IMG/VR virus record: IMGVR_UViG_3300009161_000132
Span: 1-34,678 of that record
Source: a virus
DNA: 34,678 nucleotides
Strand: one strand, 5' to 3'
A model generated the notes under the pieces. That model did not search any database. It was given only the letters and a program-made list of their open reading frames with translations, and had not been told where the DNA came from. Of the stretch, positions 5,926 through 17,900 are shown in pieces. Both the position numbers and the translations under genes were made by a program. Position 1 is the stretch's first letter, and the number at the start of each line of letters is the position of its first letter.

Positions 5926-8900
5926 ATGACAGAAAAAAGAATTCAATTCAGCAACATTGTTAAAAATCAACTTCCAAATTATGTAATAGAAGAATTTCCA
6001 TTAATTTCTGAATTTTTATCACAATACTATATTTCGCAAGAATTTAAGGGGGCTCCTGCAGATTTAATTCAAAATATTGATAGATATGTAAAAATTGATG
6101 AATTAACGAATCAAACAGATTCTACAGTTCTTGGACAAGATATTTCATTTTTTGATACGGATATTATTATAGATCAAACTGGTGTTGGAATAGAAGATTT
6201 TCCAGATTCTTATGGTGTTCTGCAAATTGATGATGAAATTATTACATATACAGGAAAAACCTCAAGTTCTTTTACCGGATGTGTTCGAGGATTTGTTGGA
6301 ATTACTTCTTTTACAAAACAAAATTATCCGGATCAATTAGTTTTCTCAGAAAGTGAGTCTGCAGAACATACATCTGGAGCAGTAATTAAAAACTTAAGTT
6401 CTTTATTTTTAAAAGAATTTTTACTTAAAACAAAATATCAGTTATTACCAGGACTTGAAAATAGAACTCTAAGTTCAAATATAAATCAATCTCTTTTTAT
6501 TAAGCAGGCAAAGGATTTTTATCTGAGTAAGGGAACTGATGAGTCATTTAAAATTCTATTCAATGCATTATATGGTGAAAGTGCTGTTATTATTAGACCA
6601 AAAGATTATTTGTTTCGACCATCAGATGCAAATTATCGAGTCACTGACGATTTAGTTGTAGAAAGAATTGAAGGTGATCCATTAAATTTACTAAATGCAA
6701 CATTATTTCAAGATGAATATCACAATATTTCAAGAGCATATGCACCAATTGCAGATGTTGAAGTTGTAATTTCTGAACTTGGAACTACTTATTACAAATT
6801 AAGTTTAGATTCTGGATATAGTCGTGATATTAGAGTCGATGGTGCAATTTATGGAAATTTTGTAGTTCATTCAAAAACACAATTAATTGAATCTGTTTCT
6901 ACGGGAACTACCACATTATCAGTAGATTCTACAGTTGGGTTCCCACAAAGTGGAGAACTTTCAGTAACTTATAATGATAATACCACGGGAATATTATCAT
7001 ATTCTCATAAATCACTTACTCAATTTTTTGATTGCTTTGGAATATCTGGAATCATTGAAGATAAATCTCAAATTGGAATCAATACTTATGCATATGCAAA
7101 TGTATCTAACGAATTAATTAAAGTAAGAATTAATTCTGTTATTAAATCTTGTTCAATTAGCAATGATACTCGTTACTATCATGTCGGAGATACTGCACAA
7201 ATAAGAACACTTGGTGTAGATATTGATAATTATTTGTTTAATAATTGGTTTTTAAATATTGCATCGTCATATGAAATTACTTCAATATCTCTACAAAATA
7301 CTTTTGATTATACCTACAATATTACAGTTAAAACTCCACATATTTTTAAAATTGGAGATTCTGTTAAAATTATAAATTCGAGTGGATCTGAAAAATTATC
7401 TACGATTAGTAATGTCGATTCTTCCACATCATTTTCAATATCTGGGCAGGGAGTTCTTTCAAATGATCAATACATTATAAGAAGAAATTTATTAAAGATA
7501 AATTCAAATACTTTTCTAAATTTATCAAATATAAATTCAAATGTTCAAAATTTATACAAATTGGATGAAAAATTACTGATTTCTTCTTCATCTATACCCA
7601 CATATTATAACCAACCTTTAGATTTATACAACAAATCTGTAACATTTTCTGGAACATTTCCATCTTCTGGAGTTGGATCAACTAATATATTCAACATCAC
7701 TTCAACAAAAGATCACGGATTTTATACAGGAGATATTGTTTATTATACTCCAGAAAAACAAACATCTATCAATCCAGATACATTAGAAGAAGAAAAAACT
7801 GTTATAAGTTCACTCTTTGATGAGGGAATTTATTATGTTAAAAGAATTGATCAAAATAATATACAACTTGCAAATAGTAAAGATAGCATTTATTATTCAA
7901 ATTTTGAATATGTAAGTGATGCAACATCTGTAAGTAACAATAAAATTGAACTTTATGATTTTAAATCAAAAACTCTTCTTTCACAAAAATTATTAAGAGA
8001 AGTATCTACTCCGATAAATGATGGTCAGGTATATCCAACAAACTCAGGATTTACAGGAATTTTAATTAATGGTGTTGAAATATTAAATTATAAATCATCA
8101 GATTTAGTTTATTACGGAGCACTTCAAAATATTGATGTAATTGCACCTGGATTTGGATATGATGTCATTACTCCCCCAACTTTGATTATATCTGATGCTG
8201 TTGGATATGGAGCTACTGGATACTGTGCAGTAAGAGGATTTTTATCTGAAATTAAAATTATTGATAGTGGATTTGATTATCAAGGCACTCCAAAAATAAA
8301 CATAACTGGTGGAAATGGTGTTGGTGCGAATGCCAGCGTGAATATGAAACTCATTGATCACGAGTCATCATTTAATTCGGAGAGTCCATCTGCTCTTGTT
8401 GGTATAGGAAGCACTGTTTCAACAATTGGATTTGGAACTTATCATAAGTTTAGAAATTCTGAAAGAATCATTTATAAAACAAACGGACAAACTGCAGTCG
8501 GAGGTCTCTCAACAGATTCTTCATACTATGTGTCTACAATTTCTCCGTATGTTGTTAAATTACATAAAACTTTAGATGATGCAGTTTCTGGAATTAATAC
8601 TGTTGTTTTATCTTCTTATGGAGTTGGAAATCATACTCTTCAATCATACAATAAAAAATCTGTAGTTGGATCTATTAACATTATCAATTCTGGAAGTGGA
8701 TATGAAAACAAAAAAAGAACATCACAACCTTCAGGAATAAGCACAGCATTAAGTATTGTTGAAATTGAAAATCACGATTACAAATCAGGAGAAGTTGTAG
8801 TTTATAATGTTGATGGGACTGCTGTGAGTGGTCTTACAACAAACACTTCATATTATGTTACAGTAGTTGATAGTGATAAATTTAGACTGTCTCAAGTGGG

Positions 8901-11900
8901 TGTAGGATCCACAAATCAAGATTTTTATTACAATACAAAACAATTCGTCAACTTTAATTCTGTTGGATCTGGAACACATATTTTCAATTACCCAGAAATC
9001 AGTGTTGAAATCGTTGGAGATGTTGGAATTTCGTCCGTGGGGTCAGAAACCTTTAAATCTATAATTAAACCAATATTTAGAGGACAGATTACTTCTGTTC
9101 ATCTATCAGATAATGGAATTGGATATGGATCTTCAGAAATTTTAAATTATAATCGTCAACCAAGTATAACATTAGATAGTGGATCAAATGCACAATTAAC
9201 CCCTATTATTGAAAATGGAAAAATTGTTGACGTTATTATTAACAATTCTGGAGTCAATTATTCTTCTCCTAATATTTCTATTACTGGAAGTGGATCTGGT
9301 GCTTCCATAACCCCAATAGTTCAAAATGGTGCAATAACTTCGGTTAAAATTATTAATGGTGGAATTGGATATTCACAAAGATCAACTTTTATTACCATCA
9401 CACCACCAGGATCTTCTTGCAAATTTGATCCAAAAATACAAACTTGGAGAGTGAATTTATTTGAAAAATATTTTAATAATATTACAGATGATGATGGAAT
9501 TCTCTCAAAAGGTCTCAATAAAAACTATCAATTAGAATATTCACATTTATATGCTCCAAGAAAATTAAGAGAAGCAGTTTATTCTGTAAATCAGAACGGA
9601 AACGTTTTATATGGAAGCCCTGATCTCATTAAAGTTAACAATACAGAACAATTATCAACAAAACATTCTCCGATTATTGGTTGGGCATATGATGGAAATC
9701 CTATTTATGGTCCATATGGATACATAACCAAACAAGGAGGAGTAATTTCTCCTATGAAATCTGGATATGAATTAAATTCTTTACAACAAAGACCAAATTT
9801 TCCACTTGGATTTTTTGTAGAAGATTATGTATATTCTGAAAAAAGTGATGAAACTGTTCTGGATCATAATAATGGAAGATTTGGTGTTACTCCAGAATTT
9901 CCAAATGGAACTTATGCATACTTTACGACTATAAATTATACTTCTTCAGATAATTCTGGACCATTTGTAAATTATAGAAGACCAGTATTTCCATATTTGA
10001 TTGGAGATGCCTTCAAATCAATTCCAAACGAATTTAATTTTAAAATTGCATCAAATCAAGACGATTTTGATTTAAATCAAACAAATTGGTTAAGATTTAC
10101 GACTCCGTATAATATTATCAATGGTACTGCATCATATTCATATTTACAAACTCCAAATAATTTAAATCAGACGGTTGATGTTAAGTATACACTTCCTGGT
10201 TCAGTTGAAAATATTGGAATCAATAGTGGTGGAGATGGTTATAAGGTAAATAATTCTATTGTATTTGATGAAAGTGGGACAAAAGGATATGGTGCAGCTG
10301 CAAAAGTTTCTAGAATAAAAGGAAAATCTGTAACTCTGGTCAGTACTGCAACAAGTACGATTAGTAATGTGGAATTTTTCTCTGGTGAAGAAAAAAATTC
10401 ATTTACAATATATGCCGAAAATCCTCATAATCTGAACAATAATGATATTGTCAGTGTTTCTGGATTAAACACAACATCAACTTCTCTTCAATTAAGTCCA
10501 TATACTATTGGAGTTACAACATCAAATATTTTGACACTCAATGTGGGAGTTGGAACTGCTGTTGCAACAGGAATTGTTACTTATTTTTCTGTTACTGGTA
10601 ATTTAAGTCCAACAAGTATCCGTGAAAATGATATTTTTACAATATCTACAGAAAAAGTAAAAATATTAAATGTAGATCCATTCAATTCTAGAATTAGAGT
10701 TCTAAGACAGATTGATAGTACTGTTGGCATTTCTCATACTGCAACAGAAATTTTATATGAAAATCCAAGAAAATTAAAAATTACCTCTGGAATTACAACC
10801 TCATATGATTACAAATTAAACCGTCAAATATATTTTAATCCTAAAGACTCCATCGGACTTGGAACGATTGCAGGAGTTGGAATCGGAACAACTATTACAA
10901 TATCAAATCCTGGGGCAGGAATAACTCAAATTTTTATTCCAACAAAAACAATTTATCTTCCAAATCACAAATTAGAAACTGGAGACATACTGACATATTC
11001 TCCAAATATCGGATCTTCAATTGGAGTTTCTACAAATGGAATTTCAACATCAGTTACTCTTACAAACCAATCACAGGTATTTGTTGCAAAAATTTCAGAA
11101 GATTTGATTGGTATTTCTACAGTAAGAGTTGGTTTAGGCTCTACAGGAGTTTTTGTTGGAATTGCTTCTACAACAAGAGGTTTGAGTACTCTCTTCTTTA
11201 CTGGAATTGGAACAGGAATATATCACAGTTTTGAAACAAATTATGACTCAATTATTGGAAATATTTCTAGAAATTTGGTCACAGTTTCTACTTCACAAAC
11301 ACACGGACTAACAGCAGAAGATTTTGTTTATATTTCTGTAAACCCTTCTATCAGCACAACTTTTGCTGTGAAATATAATGATTATAATAGAAGATTGGTT
11401 ATTAATTCAAAAGATTTTATTTCAACAGGAGTAAATACTTCTACCAGTTCTATTAATATTGTCAATCACGGATTTATTAATGGACAAAAAATTATTCATA
11501 TCTCAAGTTCTCCATCCGGAGGTCTTCAGAATAATCAAATCTATTATGTAGTAATTGTAGATAATAATACACTTAAACTTTCAAATACTTATTATAGTGC
11601 TACAAGTCTGATTCCAGAAATTGTTGGAATCACGAGTGCTTCCAGTGGTACATTATCACCAATTAACCCAGCAATTCAATTATATAAAAATTCTACCATA
11701 ACATTTGATCTTTCCGATTCCTCTTTATCATATACGGATCAATTCGCATTATATCCAGCATTTGAATTTAAATTTTATAAGGATTCAAATTTTACTGAAG
11801 AATTTACTACTTCAAAAACTTCTAATGTCTTTGAAGTTCAAAAAATTGGGACAATTGGTGTAACTACAACCGCAAAGGTAATTTTAAACGTAAATGAAAA

Positions 11901-14900
11901 TACTCCAGAAAAATTATATTATAATCTCATTCCAATATATGATAACAACACTCCACAAATAAAAAGAGAAGTTGTTATTGATACTTTGATTCAGGACCAT
12001 AATGAATTGCAAATTGAATCCAGCAAATATAATGGAGAACATAAAATTTCTATTGCCACACCAAGTTCTTTTACTTACAATTTGCCAGAATTTCCAGAAT
12101 CTGTTTCATATGGATCTTCAACATCAGTAATAAGTTATGAAACAACATCTTCTTCGGCATCTGGACCGATTGCAAAATTCGAAATAAAGAATAGAGGGCA
12201 AAATTATTATTCACTACCAGGAATCACAACAATCGTGAGTGTTTCTGGATCAAATGCAATTGTAGAACCTTCTAGCACCAGTATTGGTAAAATTAAAAAA
12301 ACAAAAATATCTGATATTGGATTCGATTTTTCTTCAGACAATACTGTTAGACCTACAGTATATCTTCCACAAATCATAAAAGTAGATCCTTTGGCATCAT
12401 TTGCTTCAATTGGAATTTCTTCGGCTGGAAGAGGATATAGTTCTGCACCAAAATTAATTGTTATTGATGGTAAAACTCAAAATGTCATTCCAGAAGTTGA
12501 TTTGAGATATTCGTTGGGTGATACTCAAGTCACTATTTTAAGAAATACTTTTGGAATTAATAATTCTTTACCGACAATTCTTCCTACAGAAAATACAAAT
12601 GGTGTTGGTATTAATTCTATTAGTTTTAACAATTCAACTAAAAGTGTAACTGTTAGATTGTCTGTTGGATTTAGTACAGCAAATTCATTCCCATTTCAAG
12701 TCAATGACAAAGTTTTAATTGAAAATGTAAGTGTGGGAGTCGGATCTACTGGAAGGGGATATAATTCTAAAGACTATAATTATAATTTATTCACACTTAC
12801 TTCTGTAACTCCAAATTTGGGTGGAATAGGATCTGTAAGTTATAGTCTTGCCGAATTTTTAGATTCATCAGAAATTCCTGGAAATTATGATTCAACCAAT
12901 TCGTCTGGAAGAATTATTCCACAAAAATACTTTCCAATTTTCAATCCAATTTTATCTAAAAATAATTTTTTAATCGGTGAAACGACAACATCAGATTCTT
13001 CTACAGGAATAGTCGAAAATTGGGATCCAAAAAACAATTTACTCACCGTAAGTTCAAATGATAATTTTTATTCTGGATCTATTATTAAAGGATTTACTTC
13101 TAAAACTCAAGGAAATATAACTTCTATTGAAAGAACAGATTCTTTCTTTGAAACGGGAGCAACCTCTAAAGTTGAAAAGGGTTGGCAGATTAATGCAGGA
13201 TTTCTGAACGATAATTTACAAAAAATACAAGATAGTTTTTATTATCAAAATTTTTCATATTCAATAAAATCAAAAATAGATTATGATACTTGGAATGATG
13301 TAGTAAGTACACTGAATCACACTGCAGGATTTAGAAAATTTGCTGATTATCAATTAGAGTCATCTTCTTCACAATCTTTATCTGTAGGAATTTCTACAGA
13401 TTTAACATCTTTTGAAATTCTGAATAATATTGTGGGTAGTGCGAATTTAAACTGCGTTTATGATTTTGATTTAGTAAAGGAGAATTCTTTACAAATTGGA
13501 AATTCGTCATTTTCTGACGAAATTATATTTTCAAGTCGAATTCTTACCGATTATCAAGAATCTGTAGGAAATAGGGTACTTTCGATTGATGATATTAGTT
13601 CACAATTTAATAGTAGTCCAAGAGCAACTCGTTATTCAGATATTCATAGATTTAAATTATCAGATGCAAGAGTACAAAAATATTTTATATACACAAAAGA
13701 TCAAAGGTATACTGACGAAAGACAGTGTGAATTTGTCACACTTTTACATAATGATGCAACTGGATTTTTAAATCAATATGCAAAGGTTTATAGTACTAAT
13801 GATTTGGGATCATTCGATTTTAGCATTCAAGGAACCGAGGGAATATTAGAATTTTATCCAATAAAATATATCATAAACGATTATAATGTTTCTATTATTG
13901 CTTATGATGTAAAAGGCGTTCTGTCTGGTGTTAGCAGTGCTAATTACGGTGGAATTGTAAATATAGTAGGAACAAGTGTATCCTCAGTTTCGGTAGGGTC
14001 CACTTGTACAATTGTAAGTATTGCAAATACATATACTTCGGCAAAGGTTTTAGTTGAAATTAGTGCAAGTAATGGGCAATATGAGTTTGATGAGTTGAAT
14101 ATTATTCACGATGGATCAAATATTCAATTTTTAGAATATGGGCAATTAACAAATAATTCTACTCTTCCATATTCAAGTTCTGGACTGGGTACCTACAACC
14201 CATATTTTTCTGGTTCAAATCTAATTGTAGATTTTATTCCAAATACTGGATTAGCAGTTACTTGCAACACACTACACATCTCAATTGCAAATACATCATA
14301 TACTGGTGTAGGAACTTTTAATATGAAGTATTCTTTGTTAGAAGCAAGAACAACTTCAATCGCATCATCAACATCCCCAATTGCAACTCCGGTCGGGCAA
14401 TATGTCAATATTAATAGCGATAATTTTGATTATGACTGTGCTCACTTCTTGGTTCAAGTATCAGATACCATAAACAATCAGCATCAATTGTCTGAGGTTA
14501 TAGTTCTTCACAATTCTACAGATACTTTTATTACTGAATTTGCAAATATAGAAACTGCATCTGGACTTGGAACAGTAGGTGTATCTAGAACAGACACATA
14601 TACAAAAATTACCTTTACTCCGAATCCAAATATTCAAGTTCAGGTAAAATCATTTATGAATGCACTACAAATTACAAATGAAACGAGTGATATTACAGAA
14701 ATTGATTTAACAAATTCTTCTATAGTCACAGATAACAATACCTATGAAGGAACTGAACGAAGCATAAAGAAAGATTTTAATCTCCAACATAAGACTGATG
14801 ATATATTCCGGAGAAATTTTGATGGAAGTGATTCTCAGATTGTGAATATATTGAACAATACAATAACAATTCCAAATCATTTTCTGGTAAGTGGAGAAGA

Positions 14901-17900
14901 AGTTGTATATTCACACGCAGGTGCAGGATCAACTCAGGCAATTGGAATTGCCTCAACTAGTTTTGTTGGAATTGGAACTACTAATAAGTTACCGGCAACA
15001 GTTTATGTTGTAAAGGTAAGCAGTAATTTGATCAAATTAGCTTCTAGTGCTCAAAATGCATTAAAATCAATTCCAGAAGTTCTCAATTTTACTTCTGTTG
15101 GTATTGGATCTTCTCATACATTTAATGCAACCAACCAAAATGCAAAGGTTATTGTTGCTATTGACAATTTAATCCAATCTCCTGTTGTATCCAGTGCGAT
15201 TACATCTACATTATCTAAACAACTTTTAATATCCGAAAATACAGCATACTTTACAGGAATCACATCATTTTTTGGTGGAGATTTAATAAAAATTAATGAT
15301 GAAATTATGAGAATTGATGGTGTGGGAATTGGATCCACAAATACAATTCTTCTTAAGAGACCTTGGTTGGGAACTACTGTTGTAGGGCACTCTACGGGAG
15401 CTCTGATTACCAAAGTAGTCGGAAATTACAATATTGTAGACAATACTCTAAACTTCTCCGAAGCTCCATATGGAAATATTCCATTAAGTGCATCTACAAA
15501 CGAACCGGATGAAATAGATTGGACTGGAATATCGGTATCTTCCACCTTTCAGGGAAGAGTATTCTTAAGATCAGGAACTCCTAATTCTAGTAATGAAACA
15601 TATTCTAAAAATTATGTTTTTGATGATATTTCCAATAATTTTAATGGTAGTAAAAAGGATTTCACTCTTACTTCCAGTGGATCTAGTGTGACTGGAATTA
15701 GTAATGAAAATGCAGTCATTTTAATTAATGATATTTTCCAAGGACCAGGATTAAATGCAGATTATACTTTATCAGAAAATCTAGGAATTACAAGTATTAC
15801 TTTTACCGGAACAGCATCATCAGTTTCATATGATGTAAATGTTTCAACTCTCCCAAGGGGTGGAATTATTGTATCTGTTGGATCAACTGGAGGGTTTGGA
15901 TACCAACCACTTGTTTCTGCTGGTGCAACCGTTACAGTTTCTATTGCAGGAACAATTTCTGCAATTAGCATTGGAAATAGTGGTTCTGGATATAGGTCTG
16001 GAATACAAACCAGTGTAAGAGTTGGTGTAACAACTTCATCAACAGGATCACCAAACATTCAATATATTGGAACAGCTGCGGTAAGTAATGGAAATATTGT
16101 GAGTATTGCAATTACAAATCCAGGAACGGGATATACTTCCACCAATCCACCAGAAGTAATTATTGATTCACCACTCTCATATTCAGACATACCATTAGTT
16201 TATAGTGCTTCTTCAGTTTCTGGAAATGGTGGTAATGCAACTGCAAGTATTGTGGTGGGACAAGGTTCAAGTGTAATTGATTTTGAAATTACAAATCTTG
16301 GATATGGATATGGTCAGGAACAAATTTTAACTGTTGCAATTGGTGGAACAATAGGAATTCCGACTACAGGGTCTGCTTCTTTTAGAGAATTTCAACTTTC
16401 AATTCAAGAAACATACACTGATGAATTTTCTGGATGGTCAATTGGTGAATTACAAATTCTTGATAATTATGATGCATTGTTTGATGGATCTAGAAAAGAA
16501 TTTCCAATCACAGTTTCTGGAAGTCTTATTTCAATTCGTTCTGCACCAGGATCACCTGTAGATGTTCAGGATGTTTTGTTGATTTTTATTAATGATATTT
16601 TACAAATACCTGGAGGTGGTTATATCTTTAATGGTGGAAGTGTTATTACATTTACAGAAGCACCAAAATCGGGAGATACTTCAAAAATACTCTTCTATAA
16701 GGGAAGTGGTTCTATTGATGTAATAGAAAGAAATATTTTAGAAACCGTAAAGGAGGGTGATGATTTAACTATTGGTTATGATCCTTCTATTGGACAACCA
16801 GCAACTTTCCAAGAAGATGAAAGAACTGTTACTAGTATTACATCCACAAATACTGTTGATACACTTCCATATTTTGGACCTGGCAATACAAATGATTCAA
16901 ATTTATTAAGACCTGTTGTTTGGTGCCGACAAACCGAAGATAAAATTATTAATGAACAAATAATTGGAAAGAATAGAATTATATATGAACCTCTAATTTA
17001 TCCAACAGCATATTTAATTCAATCAGTTGGAATTGGATCTACGATCATTTATGTAGATAATATTCGCCCATTCTTTAATCCAATTAATGAAAATAATGTA
17101 ACTCTAAATTTCCAAAAAAATATTACATTAATTTCTCAAGATGGTAGAGTTGGGGCAACTGCAACTTGTATAGTCTCTTCTGGAGGAACGATTACTTCGA
17201 TTGTAATTAGTGATGGTGGAGTTGGATATACAACCACACCAATAATATCAATATCTCAACCAATTGGATTTGGAACAACAGCAGCACAAAATACTGCTCT
17301 TGCAACTGCAACCATATCTAATGGAATTGTAACAGGAATTGCAGTTACATATAGTGGAATTGGGTACATATCTACTTCTGTTCCACAAGTATTAATTGAA
17401 CCACCAACATTTGTTTATGAAGATAATGCTGTAATTTCTTATCAAGGAGATTTTGGAATTATATCCGGAATTTCGACAACTTCTGTTGGGGTTGCTTCAA
17501 CTGGATTAGTATTTGATATGTTAATTTCACCAAATTCATTTTTAAGAAATTCATCAATAACTGGAGTTACAACTATTAGTGGAATTCAAACTGGTTATTA
17601 TTTTACGATCTATAACTCCAATGTCGGTAGAGGTGTGACTTCACTTAATTCTTTAGGATCAACTGTTGGAATTGGATCAACTTTCTTAGACAATGTGTAT
17701 CAGGTGGCAGCAGTTTCAATAGCACAAACTTCCACAATTGGTTTTGGAGTCACTTATGTTGCAAAAGTAACAGTAAGTGTCTCTAGTTATAATGGACTAT
17801 CTGGAATTGGTTATAGCAATTTTTATGGTGAATTTAGTTGGGGAAAAATCAACCTTTCATCTAGATCCAAAGAAAATTTATATAGTGCATACACTAATAA

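Noticed and set aside
15114-16058. Long minus-strand frames opposite the giant baseplate gene
   Set aside because: They arise from the biased Gly/Ser/Thr-rich coding sequence on the other strand and have no gene-like features.
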